From Paraburkholderia antibiotica (GTDB taxonomy: Bacteria; Pseudomonadota; Gammaproteobacteria; Burkholderiales; Burkholderiaceae), in contig NZ_JABBFZ010000007.1 in assembly GCF_012927125.1 (NCBI RefSeq), positions 186,001 through 250,000 of the forward strand: a DNA stretch of 64,000 nt, given 5' to 3'. A program made the position numbers and the translations under genes. This document shows, piece after piece, positions 1-9,969 of this stretch (positions are counted from its first letter, which is position 1; the number at the start of each line of letters is the position of its first letter). The notes beneath the pieces are model-generated. The model made no database searches. It saw only the letters and a list, made by a program, of their open reading frames with translations, and had not been told where the DNA came from.

Positions 1-1073
1 AGGTCGCCATGCGCGTCGTACGCGAGGTTGTTGGTCGTCACGGCCGGCATCGAGGTCTTCGCCAGCACCGGCAGGTACTTCGCCGGGTCGGTCGAGTTCG
101 CGCTCTTCATCGCGGTGAACATCGCCATCGCGCCGTCGTATGCGTACGGCGAGTAGGTCTGCACGTCTTCGTTGAAGCGCTTCTTGTACTTCTCGACGTA
201 CGCCTTGCCGCCCGGCATTTCGTCGAGCGGCAGGCCGGCGAGCGAGGCCACCGTGCCGTTCGCCGCGTCGCCCGCGAGCTTGATGAAGGTCGGCGTGTGC
301 ACCATTTCGCCGCCCATCAGCGGCGCCTTCACGCCGAGCTGCTTCATCTGCTTGACCATCGGTGCCGCTTGCGAATCCGCGCCGCCGTAATAGATCAGAT
401 CCGGGTTGGTCGACTTCAGCTTGGTCAGGATCGACTTGAAGTCGACGGCCTTGTCGTTCGTGTATTCACGATCGACGATCGTCGCACCCGCCGCCTTCGC
501 AGCCTTCTCGAACTGATCGGCCAGACCCTGGCCGTAAGCCGTGCGGTCGTCGACGATCGCGATCTTCTTCATGCCGAGGTTCTTCACCGCGAACGTGCCG
601 GCGACCGAGCCTTGCTGCGTGTCGGACGTCATCATGCGGAAGGTCGTCTTGAAGCCCTGCTGCGTGTATTCCGGCGCGGTCGCCATGGCGATCTGCGGAA
701 TCCCCGCGTTCGCGTAGATGCGCGAAGCCGGAATCGTGGTGCCCGAGTTGAAGTGGCCGAGCATGCCCTTGATGCCGTCATCCACGAGCTTCTGCGCCAC
801 CGTCGTGCCGGTGCGCGGGTCGGCCTGATCGTCGGCCGAGTCGAGCACGATACGAACCTGCTTGCCGCCGATCACCGGCTTGGTCGCGTTGAATTCTTCG
901 ACCGCGAGCACGATGCCGTTCTGGAAGTCCTTGCCGTAGTGAGCCTGCGCGCCCGTCATCGGACCGGCGAAACCCACCTTCACGTCTTCCGTCGATTGAG
1001 CATTGGCCGTCCCCGCCAGCGACATAGCAGCAACCAGAGCTGCGCCTGCCAGCTGTTTCATTTTGTGTTGCAT
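1..1073 (-). CDS. Branched-chain amino acid-type ABC transporter periplasmic binding protein, 3' end cut by window edge
   Basis: Periplasmic solute-binding protein of the LivK / Peripla_BP_6 family, which delivers leucine-type or related amino acids to a Liv ABC permease. The open frame starts at an ATG at 1073 and runs off the left edge without a stop (about 357 codons seen). An AAGGAG ribosome binding site lies 6 bases before the ATG. The first residues form a signal peptide (MQHKMKQLAGAALVAAMSLA, then GTANA before QST). The mature start VKVGFAGPMTGAQAHYGKD is typical of the family. It lies 86 bp downstream of putA on the same strand; any partner permease genes would be outside the window. 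The family is certain, the ligand is not known. Confidence 0.93.
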   Translation of the reverse strand, partial: MQHKMKQLAGAALVAAMSLAGTANAQSTEDVKVGFAGPMTGAQAHYGKDFQNGIVLAVEEFNATKPVIGGKQVRIVLDSADDQADPRTGTTVAQKLVDDGIKGMLGHFNSGTTIPASRIYANAGIPQIAMATAPEYTQQGFKTTFRMMTSDTQQGSVAGTFAVKNLGMKKIAIVDDRTAYGQGLADQFEKAAKAAGATIVDREYTNDKAVDFKSILTKLKSTNPDLIYYGGADSQAAPMVKQMKQLGVKAPLMGGEMVHTPTFIKLAGDAANGTVASLAGLPLDEMPGGKAYVEKYKKRFNEDVQTYSPYAYDGAMAMFTAMKSANSTDPAKYLPVLAKTSMPAVTTNNLAYDAHGD

Positions 1074-1159
1074 AGCTTCTCCTTGATACCAGGTGTGGAT
1101 GAAGCGGTTTCGGGGTCGCCGTGCCGCTTCCGTTCTATTGAGGGATCGCCGAGGTTCGC

Positions 1160-4100
1160 TCAACCGATCGTCATCAAATTTGCATTGCCGCCCGCCGCCG
1201 CGGTGTTCACGCTGACCGAGCGCTCGGTGAGCAGACGCTCGAGCGCGTAGTCCTCGTCGCCGCTCGCGAGCGCCCGGGCCGCCACGCCCTGCACCGACAC
1301 AATCGGGCCCGGCCGTTTCGCGACTTCCTTCACCAGCGTCAGCAGTTCATCGCTGTCGCCTTCGAACAGCACCGCGTCGAACGTCGCGTCGGCGCTCTTT
1401 TTCACGCTCGCATGCGACTTCAGCGACGCAGGCAGCTGCGATACCAATTGTTCACCAGCCGCGCCTTCGAACAACGCTCGATTACCGGTAGCCAGCGCCG
1501 CCGCGAACTGCACGCGCGCGCCGCTCGCGGTCGACGCGATGCACAGCACCGTGCCGCGCGGGCCGAGCGTGTACGTGTTGCGCTCGCCGGTCGGCCCCGC
1601 CAGCACGGCGGTTGCACCCGCCGGCACGTGCGACAGATAACCGTCGCAGCGCGCCGCCAGCTGCGGCTCGCGCTCGGCGATCAGCCAGTCGCGCAGCGCG
1701 GTCAGCGCGGCGGACGGATTGTCGCCCTTTTCCGCCGCCTGCGGTACTTCGATCACCAGCGCCTGCGCGAGCGATTTCGGCAGACCGGCCGGCCGCGTCG
1801 CCAGCAGACGCTGCAGATACAGCGCGCCCCCCGCCTTCGGCCCCGTGCCCGACAGCCCTTCGCCGCCGAACGGTTGCACTCCCACCACCGCGCCGATCAC
1901 GTTGCGGTTCACGTAGATGTTGCCGACGTGCGCGCGGCCGATCACGTGCGCGATCGTCTCGTCGATGCGCGTATGGATGCCGAGCGTCAGGCCGTAACCG
2001 GTCGCGCGGATCTGTTCGAGCAGGCGGTCGAGCTGGCTGCGGCGATAGCGCACCACGTGCAGCACCGGGCCGAACACTTCGCGCTTCAGCTCGTCGATGC
2101 TGTCGAGCTCGATCAGCGTCGGCGGCACGAACGTGCCTTGCGCAGCGCCTTCCGGCAGCGGCAGTTGCTCGACCTTGCGGCCCTTCTCGCGCATCGTCGC
2201 GACGTGCGCGTCGATGCCGCGTTTCGCGTCGAGGTCGATCACCGGGCCGACGTCGGTCGACAGGCGGTCCGGATTGCCGAGCGTCAGCTCGCGCATCGCG
2301 CCCTTCAGCATGTCGAGCGTACGGTTCGCGACATCGTCCTGCAGACAAAGAACGCGCAACGCCGAACAACGTTGACCGGCGGAGTCGAACGACGATTGCA
2401 GCACGTCGGCGACGACCTGCTCGGCGAGCGCCGACGAATCGACGATCATCGCGTTCTGGCCGCCGGTTTCGGCGATCAGTGGAATCGGCTTGCCGTCCGG
2501 GTCGAGCCGGCCGGACAGCGTCTTGTTGATCAGGCGCGCGACTTCGGTCGAGCCGGTGAACATCACCGCGCGGGTGCGCGGGTCGGCCACCAGCGCGGCG
2601 CCGACCGTCTCGCCGTCGCCCGGCAGCAGTTGCACCGCGCCCGCCGGCACGCCGGCTTCGCGCAGAATCCGCACGGCTTGCGCGGCAATCAGCGGCGTCT
2701 GTTCAGCGGGCTTCGCGAGCACCGTGTTGCCGGCCGCGAGCGCGGCGGCCACCTGGCCCATGAAGATCGCCAGCGGGAAATTCCACGGGCTGATACAGAC
2801 CACCGGACCGAGCGGCCGATGCGTGTCGTTCGAAAACTCGTTGCGGATCTGCGTCGAGTAGTAGCGCAGGAAGTCGATCGCCTCGCGGATTTCCGACACC
2901 GCGTTCGCGAGCGATTTGCCCGCTTCGCGCACCACCAGCCCCATCAGCGTGTGCATCTGCGCTTCGAGCAGATCGGCGGCACGCGTGAGGCAATCGGCGC
3001 GCGCTTCGACCGGCGTCGCCTGCCAGATCGGCGCGGCGGCGACCGCGTGACCGAGCGCGGCGCTCACGTGTTCGGCGGTGGCCTCGACGACCGTGCCGAC
3101 GAGGTCGCGCTGATCGGCCGGATTGCGCACGTCGCGCCCGGCGCCGACGGCGATCTCGTTGTCTTCGAGCATCGGCGCGGCGCGCCACGGATGATGCGCG
3201 CTCGCCAACAACGCCGACGACAGCGACGCCAGCCGATGTTCATTCGACAGATCGAGCCCCATCGAATTGAGACGCTCGGCGCCGTACAGATTGCGCGGCA
3301 GCGGAATGCGCGCGTGCGGTGCGCCGAGCGGCACGATCTTCGACGCTTCCTCGACCGGATCGGCGATCAGGTCCTTGATCGCGACGGTTTCGTCGGCGAT
3401 GCGGTTCACGAACGACGTGTTCGCGCCATTCTCCAGCAGCCGGCGCACGAGGTACGCGAGCAGCGTCTCGTGCGTGCCGACCGGCGCATACACGCGGCAC
3501 GGACGGTTCAGCTTGTCGCGGCCGGTGACCTCTTCGTACAGCGGCTCGCCCATGCCGTGCAGGCACTGGAACTCGTACTGGCCGGGGTAGTAGTTGTTGC
3601 CGGCGAGGTGATAGATCGCCGACAGTGTGTGCGCGTTGTGCGTCGCGAACTGCGGATAAACGGCATCGGGCGCGCCGAGCAGCTTCTTCGCGCACGCGAC
3701 GTACGACACGTCCGTGTAGATCTTGCGCGTGTAGACCGGATAGCCTTCGAGGCCGTCGACCTGCGCGCGCTTGATTTCCGTGTCCCAGTACGCGCCCTTC
3801 ACGAGGCGCACCATGATGCGGTGACGGCTGCGGCGCGCCAGATCGATCAGGTAGTCGATCACGAACGGGCAGCGCTTCTGATACGCCTGCACGACGAAGC
3901 CGATGCCGTTCCAGCCCTGCAGCTCCGGATCGAAGCACAGCGCTTCGAGCAGATCGAGCGACAGCTCCAGCCGGTCGGCCTCTTCCGCGTCGATATTCAG
4001 GCCGATGTCGTAGCGGCGCGCGAGGATCGCGAGCGAGCGCACGCGCGGCAGCAGTTCGCTCATCGTGCGTTCCTGCTGCGCACGTGAGTAGCGTGCGTGC

Positions 4101-5089
4101 AGCGCCGACAGCTTGATCGAAATGCCCGGACCTTCGTAGATGCCGCGACCGCCCGCCGCCTTGCCGATCGCGTGGATCGCCTGCTCGTACGACGCGTAGT
4201 AGCGCTGCGCGTCGGCCTCGGTGGTGGCTGCTTCGCCGAGCATGTCGTAGGAGTAGCGGAAGCCGCGCGCCTCGTACTTGCGGCTGTTCGCAAGCGCTTC
4301 GGAGATGTTCTCGCCGGTCACGAACTGCTCGCCCATCAGGCGCATCGCCATGTCGACGCCCTTGCGGATCAACGGCTCGCCGCCCTTGCCGATCAGGCGC
4401 GTCAGCGCCGACGACAGATTCGTCTCGCTATTGGTCGTCACCAGCTTGCCGGTGATCATCAGCCCCCAGGTCGCGGCATTGACGAACAGCGACGGTGCCT
4501 GACCGACGTGCGATTTCCAGTCGCCCTTGCTGATCTTGTCGCGGATCAGCGCGTCGCGGGTCGCGCGATCGGGGATGCGCAGCAGCGCTTCGGCGAGGCA
4601 CATCAGTGCGACGCCTTCCTGGCTCGACAGCGAGAATTCGTGGATCAGCCCTTCGACGCCGCCGCCCTTGCTCTTGCCGCGCAGCGTTTCGACGAGCTTG
4701 CCGGCCATCGCCTGCACGTCGCCCGCGAGGTTGGCCGGCAGACGCGCCTGGCCGAGCAGGAACGGCACGCACTCGGGTTCCGGGCGGCGATACGCGGCGG
4801 TGATCGCCGCGCGCAGCACCGATTGCGGTTGCACGTTCTGCGCGAAATCGAGGAACGGGTGCGAGACGCCGTCTTCTTCGTGTTCGACGGCCGCGCCATC
4901 GGCGAACTCGGCCGCGCCCGTCGCGCCCGACAGTTCGGCCGGCAACTGGCCGTGCTCGATCTTTTCGAGGTACGCGAAGATCGCCTGTTTGATCAGCCAG
5001 TGCGGAGTGCGCTCGAGGCGGGTAGCGGCATCTTTCAGCCGGGAACGCAGGAGGTCGTCGACCTTGACGCCAAGGGTGGTGCTAGCCAT
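1160..5089 (-). CDS. putA: Trifunctional PutA: proline dehydrogenase / pyrroline-5-carboxylate dehydrogenase / transcriptional repressor
   Basis: Oxidises proline to glutamate in two steps (FAD proline dehydrogenase, then NAD P5C dehydrogenase) at the inner membrane. The N-terminus (MASTTLGVKVDDLLRSRLKD) is a ribbon-helix-helix domain that keeps T5, G7 and K9, the DNA-contacting positions known from E. coli PutA. The proline dehydrogenase core follows (GPGISIKLSALH, then RLVKGAYWD). The aldehyde dehydrogenase domain carries GNTVLAKPAEQTPLIA and the catalytic cysteine in SAGQRCSAL. A C-terminal conserved domain ends the protein (1309 aa, normal for trifunctional PutA). I chose the ATG at 5089, preceded by GAAGGA, over an upstream in-frame start because the RHH domain begins there. 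The promoter region holds a GTTGCA inverted repeat that may be its own operator. Confidence 0.97.
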   Translation of the reverse strand: MASTTLGVKVDDLLRSRLKDAATRLERTPHWLIKQAIFAYLEKIEHGQLPAELSGATGAAEFADGAAVEHEEDGVSHPFLDFAQNVQPQSVLRAAITAAYRRPEPECVPFLLGQARLPANLAGDVQAMAGKLVETLRGKSKGGGVEGLIHEFSLSSQEGVALMCLAEALLRIPDRATRDALIRDKISKGDWKSHVGQAPSLFVNAATWGLMITGKLVTTNSETNLSSALTRLIGKGGEPLIRKGVDMAMRLMGEQFVTGENISEALANSRKYEARGFRYSYDMLGEAATTEADAQRYYASYEQAIHAIGKAAGGRGIYEGPGISIKLSALHARYSRAQQERTMSELLPRVRSLAILARRYDIGLNIDAEEADRLELSLDLLEALCFDPELQGWNGIGFVVQAYQKRCPFVIDYLIDLARRSRHRIMVRLVKGAYWDTEIKRAQVDGLEGYPVYTRKIYTDVSYVACAKKLLGAPDAVYPQFATHNAHTLSAIYHLAGNNYYPGQYEFQCLHGMGEPLYEEVTGRDKLNRPCRVYAPVGTHETLLAYLVRRLLENGANTSFVNRIADETVAIKDLIADPVEEASKIVPLGAPHARIPLPRNLYGAERLNSMGLDLSNEHRLASLSSALLASAHHPWRAAPMLEDNEIAVGAGRDVRNPADQRDLVGTVVEATAEHVSAALGHAVAAAPIWQATPVEARADCLTRAADLLEAQMHTLMGLVVREAGKSLANAVSEIREAIDFLRYYSTQIRNEFSNDTHRPLGPVVCISPWNFPLAIFMGQVAAALAAGNTVLAKPAEQTPLIAAQAVRILREAGVPAGAVQLLPGDGETVGAALVADPRTRAVMFTGSTEVARLINKTLSGRLDPDGKPIPLIAETGGQNAMIVDSSALAEQVVADVLQSSFDSAGQRCSALRVLCLQDDVANRTLDMLKGAMRELTLGNPDRLSTDVGPVIDLDAKRGIDAHVATMREKGRKVEQLPLPEGAAQGTFVPPTLIELDSIDELKREVFGPVLHVVRYRRSQLDRLLEQIRATGYGLTLGIHTRIDETIAHVIGRAHVGNIYVNRNVIGAVVGVQPFGGEGLSGTGPKAGGALYLQRLLATRPAGLPKSLAQALVIEVPQAAEKGDNPSAALTALRDWLIAEREPQLAARCDGYLSHVPAGATAVLAGPTGERNTYTLGPRGTVLCIASTASGARVQFAAALATGNRALFEGAAGEQLVSQLPASLKSHASVKKSADATFDAVLFEGDSDELLTLVKEVAKRPGPIVSVQGVAARALASGDEDYALERLLTERSVSVNTAAAGGNANLMTIG

Positions 5090-5164
5090 GTTTCCTTCTT
5101 CGATACCGGGCGCAAGCCGGCGAAAGACCAAAAGTTGGGCGAATCGTACGCCTCCAAATAAAAA

Positions 5165-5195
5165 GGTGCAACCAGTCTCCGGCTATGGTTGCACC
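5165..5195. promoter_or_regulatory. Inverted repeat with two GTTGCA half-sites, putative PutA operator or leader hairpin
   Basis: GGTGCAACC (5165-5173) and GGTTGCACC (5187-5195) are exact inverted copies separated by 13 bases, 76 bp upstream of the putA start. Each contains GTTGCA on one strand, the sequence known to be bound by the RHH domain of E. coli PutA. Read on the minus strand the repeat is followed by TTTTTATTT, so it could also act as a terminator or attenuator in a putA leader. Confidence 0.6.
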
Positions 5196-5411
5196 CCGCT
5201 GAAAGCCTTATACGACGTGGCTTTCCGGCCGATGGCACAACTCGCCGCGAGCGCCTTTACGATCGGTACTTTCCCTGGCGTGATTCTTTTTCAAATAAGC
5301 CTTATCAAACGACTGCAGCCGCCGATATACAGAAGCACGGCGACGGCCGGCCCGAAACGGGGTTTCAGGGCACGCGAAAAAAGATAAACGGGGTATTCGA
5401 GGGTTGGTGCA

Positions 5412-5582
5412 ATGGAAAAGTGGCTGGTAATACTGGGCATCTGGGCGATGTGCGCGGCCTGCGCGGTGTTCTTCATTCGAGGTGCGGCCGGCAACTCGAA
5501 TCGACGCGAGACGGACGAGAAAGCGGCGCGCGCGGCATCGCGTGCGTCGGCGGGCAATACCCAGGCTGCACTGAACGACTGA
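5412..5582 (+). CDS. Small single-pass membrane protein, unknown function
   Basis: A 56-residue frame divergent from putA. The ATG at 5412 follows GAGGG by 8 bases. Residues 4-23 (WLVILGIWAMCAACAVFFIR) make one hydrophobic helix. The rest is short, charged and alanine-rich (about residues 28-52, many R, E, K and A), so the likely topology is N-terminal anchor with a cytoplasmic tail. I do not recognise a family. It could be a spurious frame, but start signal, clean membrane segment and divergent position support a real small gene. Confidence 0.55.
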   Translation: MEKWLVILGIWAMCAACAVFFIRGAAGNSNRRETDEKAARAASRASAGNTQAALND

Positions 5583-6089
5583 CCTGACGGGAACGCGGGG
5601 GTGCCGCGCGGCGACGATGGTCGCGCGCGGGGTCGTTGCGTGGGTCTTTGTCGGGGGCAGTATGAGGGCCGCTGGCCGGCTTGGGCTTTGACTCGGGCTC
5701 GGCGTTCTGCTGCGCGCATGGAGGATCGATGCGCGGGCGTTCCGATGCCAGCGATTGCCGTTTCGGCTCGATGCGTCGGCTTGGCGCGACCTCCGGGTCT
5801 ACGCGCCCGGCTCTAAACGAGTCCCACTGCCCGACTCGAAGCGCGCGCAGCTATCGCCGGGCGACACGAGCTGGTCGTGCAACCGGCACAACCGGCTTTC
5901 CGCGACGCTCGCGCCAAATCCCGAACCGAAGGCCACGAGCCCTGGAATGCGCTGTTCGAGCGCGCGACGTTCTTCCTCACGATACCGGCATGTCGCGCAG
6001 CAACGCACCTCCGTCGTATCGAATTCACTGTTGTATGCAGGCGACGATGCAGCACGCATCGAACAATCCCTCGAAATTTTCACTTCAGT
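5583..6089. other. Intergenic stretch, nothing recognised
   Basis: About 500 bp between the small membrane protein and the end of yeiH. Several open frames exist on both strands, but their translations are Arg/Ser/Ala-rich and low in hydrophobic core, as expected for chance frames in GC-rich DNA. No clear terminator, repeat or RNA was seen. Confidence 0.5.
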
Positions 6090-7544
6090 TCACCCGAGGC
6101 TGTTCCAGTACGACGCGAAGATGTGCGCGGACAGCGCATAGCCGATCGCGATATTGACCACGACGCCCGCCGTGAACGCGAGAAACGGCTTCACACCGGT
6201 TGCCGCCAGCGAACGGAAGCGCGTCGTCAGTCCGATGCTCAGGAAGCAGAACGTGAACGCCCACGTGCGCAGCACCGTGATCGGCGCGACGAAATCGGGC
6301 GTCACGACCTTGCGGTAATCGGCGAGCGAGTAATGGCTCGCGATCCACGTGACCAACGCCGATGCGATCACGAAGCCGATCACGAACTTCGGAAAACGCG
6401 CCCAGATCTCGCCGGCATTCGGGCGCGCCTTCACGCCGCTGTCCTGCGCCTCCCAACGCGTGGTCGCGACAATCGCAAGCACGAACGCCCAGATGCCGAT
6501 CCAGATGTCGCGGCCGACCACCTTCATCAGCGTGAACGCCTGCAACGAGGCCTCCGGCGCGCCGGCGATCGCGCCGCCCGCGTGTCGCGCGAAATCGCCG
6601 TAGGCCTGCGCGGCGGCGATGCCGGCGGCATCGGCGAATTCCGAGGTGCCGATCCATGCGCCGGCGACCGCCGTCGACAGTCCGAGCGAGCGCGACGCGA
6701 ACGGCAGCACGAAGATCATCACGATCGCCCACAGCACGACCAGCGTGATCGCCACCGAAGCCTGCTCGCGCTTCGCGCGCACCGCGCCGGCAATGGCGAT
6801 CGCCGCCGACACGCCGCACACCGCGCCACCCACGCCGAGCACGGCGGCGAAACGTCGTTCGAGACCGAACGCCCGCGCGGCAAAGAAGATCACGAAGAAC
6901 GTCACGAGCGACACAATGCTGGCCTGCGCGACCGCAACCGGCCCGGCCCATACCAGCAGCGTGAACGGCAGCGTCGCGCCGAGCAGCACGATGCCGACCT
7001 TGATGTAAAACTCGACGCGCAATCCCACCGACAGCCACTCGGGCAAAGTCAGCGCATTCGACACGATGAGCCCGAGCGCCAGCGCGACGAGCGGCGGTTC
7101 GAGGTTGTACTTCGACGCGTCGACCCACGCGCCGAGCGTCAGGATCAGCGCGGACGCGACGAAAACGACGACGAACGCCGCCAGAAACGCCCCGACGCGC
7201 TGTCTGAGCAACGCCACGCTCGCCCCGAATAGCACGGCGAACGTAGCAAATAGCGCAACGTAGTTGGGCAAATGCCGGCCGATATCCTGCGCGGCCTGGC
7301 CGACGCTCGACCATTTAGCCGGCGCGACCGCGAGCCACCGGATGCTGTCACCCGTGGCGAACAACGCCCACGCGATCCCGATCACGAGCAGGCCGACGCC
7401 GGCGGCAAGCCAGTCTTCGGTCAGCGAAAAACCGCTGCCTCGCGTGGTTTGGACCCCGGGTTGCGCGTTCGATGGCGCGTTTTGTGTACCTTCCCGTCGT
7501 CCCGGCGCGGCGCCGGTCGAGCCGACGTGATGCGTATCGCTCAT
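6090..7544 (-). CDS. YeiH/UPF0324 family membrane protein, putative sulfate exporter
   Basis: Polytopic inner-membrane protein of the YeiH (UPF0324, Cons_hypoth698) family, annotated as putative sulfate exporters; the substrate is not firmly proven. About ten or more hydrophobic segments are visible. Family hallmarks include GLIVSNALTLPEWLSVGLRV, KVGIVLLGATLPFTL, GVGGAVCGVSAAIAIAG, GTSEFADAAGIAAA and LMKVVGRDIWIGIWA. An N-terminal cytoplasmic extension of about 50 residues (Ser/Gly/Thr/Ala-rich) precedes the first membrane helix. I chose the ATG at 7544 (MSDTHHVGS); a GTG 30 bases upstream is an alternative in the same frame. Neither start has a strong ribosome binding site. No partner gene is adjacent. 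Confidence 0.88.
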   Translation of the reverse strand: MSDTHHVGSTGAAPGRREGTQNAPSNAQPGVQTTRGSGFSLTEDWLAAGVGLLVIGIAWALFATGDSIRWLAVAPAKWSSVGQAAQDIGRHLPNYVALFATFAVLFGASVALLRQRVGAFLAAFVVVFVASALILTLGAWVDASKYNLEPPLVALALGLIVSNALTLPEWLSVGLRVEFYIKVGIVLLGATLPFTLLVWAGPVAVAQASIVSLVTFFVIFFAARAFGLERRFAAVLGVGGAVCGVSAAIAIAGAVRAKREQASVAITLVVLWAIVMIFVLPFASRSLGLSTAVAGAWIGTSEFADAAGIAAAQAYGDFARHAGGAIAGAPEASLQAFTLMKVVGRDIWIGIWAFVLAIVATTRWEAQDSGVKARPNAGEIWARFPKFVIGFVIASALVTWIASHYSLADYRKVVTPDFVAPITVLRTWAFTFCFLSIGLTTRFRSLAATGVKPFLAFTAGVVVNIAIGYALSAHIFASYWNSLG

Positions 7545-7713
7545 TGCAGATGCCCCGCAAAAGTTGAGTGGCACCGGCGCGAAAATATTGTCGTTTTACC
7601 CGAAGATGCGCCGATTTCGCGACTATAGGCGAGCGACCGCCCAAAGCGAAACGATCATTCGCTCTATGGATATGACGCAAAGAAGTATGGCGAGCGTAAC
7701 CAGATTGCTGGCG

Positions 7714-9969
7714 TCAGATGTCGAGCGGATCGACTTCGAGATTCCAGCGCAGCACACCCTTGAGGCCGCGCAACAGCGGCTGCCACGCATGCAGCGTCGC
7801 TTGCAGCGCGGCGCGCGACGCGCTTTCGATCAGCAATTGCGCACGATGCACGTGCATCACCTTGACGATGGTGAGCGGCACCGCATCGTAGACGGTCACG
7901 CGCGCGGCGGCGGGAATATGGGCGAGTTCGGCGGCGGCTTGCTGCAGAAACGCGAGCGCGGCTTCGAGCGTGCGGCCTTCGGCGCGCAGCAGCGCCTGGT
8001 AGACGAATGGCGGCAGATGCGCATCGCGCCGCTCGGCCAGCGTCGCGTTCGCGAAGCCAACGTAGTCGTGGCGGCTCAGCGCGTGATACAGCGCGTGACG
8101 CGGATAGCGCGTCTGCACCAGCACTTCGCCCGGCAACCCGGCGCGGCCCGCGCGGCCGCTGACCTGCATCAGCTGCGCGAACAGACGTTCGCTCGCGCGA
8201 AAGTCGTGTGAGAACAGCGCGGTATCGGCATTCAGCACGCCAACCAGCGACACGCGCTGGAAATCGTGCCCCTTCGCGATCATCTGTGTGCCGACCAGAA
8301 TGTCGACCTCGCCCGCGTGCACATCGGAAAACAGCGCCTGCGCGCTGCCCTTGCGACGCGTGCTGTCGGCGTCGATACGCAACACGCGGGCGCCCGGCAC
8401 CGCGTTCGCGAGTGTTTCCTCGACGCGCTGCGTACCGCGCCCCATCGGCGCGATATCGACATTGCCGCACTCCGGGCATGAGCGCGGGATGCGCGCTTCC
8501 CAGCCGCAGTGATGGCAGCGCAGCGCGCGCTCCGGCTTGTGCAGCACGACGTAGGCGCTGCAGCGCGGGCAGCCGGCGACCCAGCCGCAGGCGTCGCACG
8601 CGAGTTGCGGCGCGTAGCCGCGCCGATTCAGGAACACGAGGCTTTGCTCGCCGCGCTCGAGGCGCGCTTTCAGCGAGGCGATCAGCGGCCCCGACAAACC
8701 TTCGAACGACGCGCGGCCGCGCCGGCGCTCTTCTTCGAGATCGATCAGCCTCACGCTCGGCAGCACCGCGTCCGCCACCGCGCGACGCGACAGCGTGAGC
8801 CGCTTGTAGCGCCCCTGATCAGCCTGCCACCAGCTTTCCAGCGATGGCGTAGCCGACCCCAGCACGACCGGCACGCCAAGCTGCTTCGCGCGATAGATCG
8901 CCAGATCGCGCGCCGAATAGCGCAGGCCTTCCTGCTGCTTGTAGGCCGGATCGTGCTCCTCATCGACGACGATGATCGCCAGTTGCGGCAGCGACGCGAG
9001 CACCGCGAGCCGCGTACCGAGCACGATGTGCGCGCGGCCAGTGTGCGCGGCGAACCAGTGACGGGCGCGCTCGCCCTCCGCAAGGCCGCTGTGCAGCGTG
9101 ACGATCGCGGTGCCGTCGAGTGCGGCGAAGCGGGCGCGGAACGCGGCTTCGAACTGCGGCGTCAGATTGATTTCGGGCACCAGCACCAGCGCCTGCGCGT
9201 CGGGCTTAGCGGCCAGAATCTCGGCGAGCGCGCGCAGATACACCTCGGTCTTGCCGCTGCCGGTCACGCCGTGCAGAAGGAATGGCGCGAAGCCGTCGGC
9301 GCCGCGGATCGCTTCGACGGCGGCGGTCTGTTCGTCGGTGAGCGTGGGCAGCACCGGAGTGGGAGCGTCCGGAGACGCCGCAGCGGCCGGCACCGAGGCC
9401 GCTTCGATCACGTCGAGCGCGACCCAGCCGGCGGACTGCCAGGTGTCCAGCGTCGCGACGGCTTTTGGATGCAACGCGCGGGCGTCGGCGGCAAGCAGAA
9501 AGTCGCTGTCGACGAGCGCCTGGGCGAGCTTTCTGAGCGCGGTCGCACGGGCCGGCAGCGTGTCGGGCAAAGCCGTGCGGCCCTCGGGCGTCAGACGATA
9601 GCGCTCTTCGGGCGCGAACAGCCGCGACCAGCGCGACGCATCGCGCAGCGCCTGCGGCAGCGCGGGAAGCGCGACTTCGCCGAGACCGCGCTGGTAGTAG
9701 TCGGCGGCGAACGCGGCTAGCGCGAGCCAGTGCGACGAAACCGGCGGACAGGCGGTGCAAAGGTTATCCACAGCCTTCAGACGCTCGGCCGGCAGCTCGC
9801 TGTGAGCGGTTACTTCGCAGATGAGCCCCACCACGTGCCGCTTGCCGAACGGCACGCTGACGAGCATGCCCGGCACGGCCCCCTCGGCAATATCAGGCGT
9901 GGCGCAGCGATAGTCGAACAGGGTCGGCAGCGGATGGTCCAGCGCGACGCGGACGAACACCGGGTTCAC
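7714..9969 (-). CDS. priA: Primosomal protein N' (replication restart helicase)
   Basis: PriA is the 3'-5' superfamily 2 helicase that recognises stalled forks and reloads the replisome. The protein (751 aa) has the N-terminal 3'-DNA-binding region (RVALDHPLPTLFDYRC), Walker A GVTGSGKTEVYL, the DEEH box in VVDEEHDPAYKQQEG, and the zinc-binding cysteine pairs from CDACGWVAGCPRC through CHHCGWEARIPRSCPEC. The helicase C-terminal motif GRAGRAGLPGEV is present. The start is GTG at 9969. It follows hemE on the same strand after a 464-bp gap. A TTATCCACA sequence (9764-9772) occurs inside the gene. Confidence 0.97.
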   Translation of the reverse strand: MNPVFVRVALDHPLPTLFDYRCATPDIAEGAVPGMLVSVPFGKRHVVGLICEVTAHSELPAERLKAVDNLCTACPPVSSHWLALAAFAADYYQRGLGEVALPALPQALRDASRWSRLFAPEERYRLTPEGRTALPDTLPARATALRKLAQALVDSDFLLAADARALHPKAVATLDTWQSAGWVALDVIEAASVPAAAASPDAPTPVLPTLTDEQTAAVEAIRGADGFAPFLLHGVTGSGKTEVYLRALAEILAAKPDAQALVLVPEINLTPQFEAAFRARFAALDGTAIVTLHSGLAEGERARHWFAAHTGRAHIVLGTRLAVLASLPQLAIIVVDEEHDPAYKQQEGLRYSARDLAIYRAKQLGVPVVLGSATPSLESWWQADQGRYKRLTLSRRAVADAVLPSVRLIDLEEERRRGRASFEGLSGPLIASLKARLERGEQSLVFLNRRGYAPQLACDACGWVAGCPRCSAYVVLHKPERALRCHHCGWEARIPRSCPECGNVDIAPMGRGTQRVEETLANAVPGARVLRIDADSTRRKGSAQALFSDVHAGEVDILVGTQMIAKGHDFQRVSLVGVLNADTALFSHDFRASERLFAQLMQVSGRAGRAGLPGEVLVQTRYPRHALYHALSRHDYVGFANATLAERRDAHLPPFVYQALLRAEGRTLEAALAFLQQAAAELAHIPAAARVTVYDAVPLTIVKVMHVHRAQLLIESASRAALQATLHAWQPLLRGLKGVLRWNLEVDPLDI

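Noticed and set aside
1412..4087. A long open frame (891 codons) on the plus strand opposite putA
   Set aside because: Arg/Ala/His-rich translation with no family features; it is the antisense shadow of a GC-rich gene with strong codon bias. Similar shadows over most other genes were discarded.
5681..6157. 158-codon plus-strand frame downstream of the small membrane protein
   Set aside because: Composition of a random GC-rich frame, overlaps the end of yeiH, no start signal.
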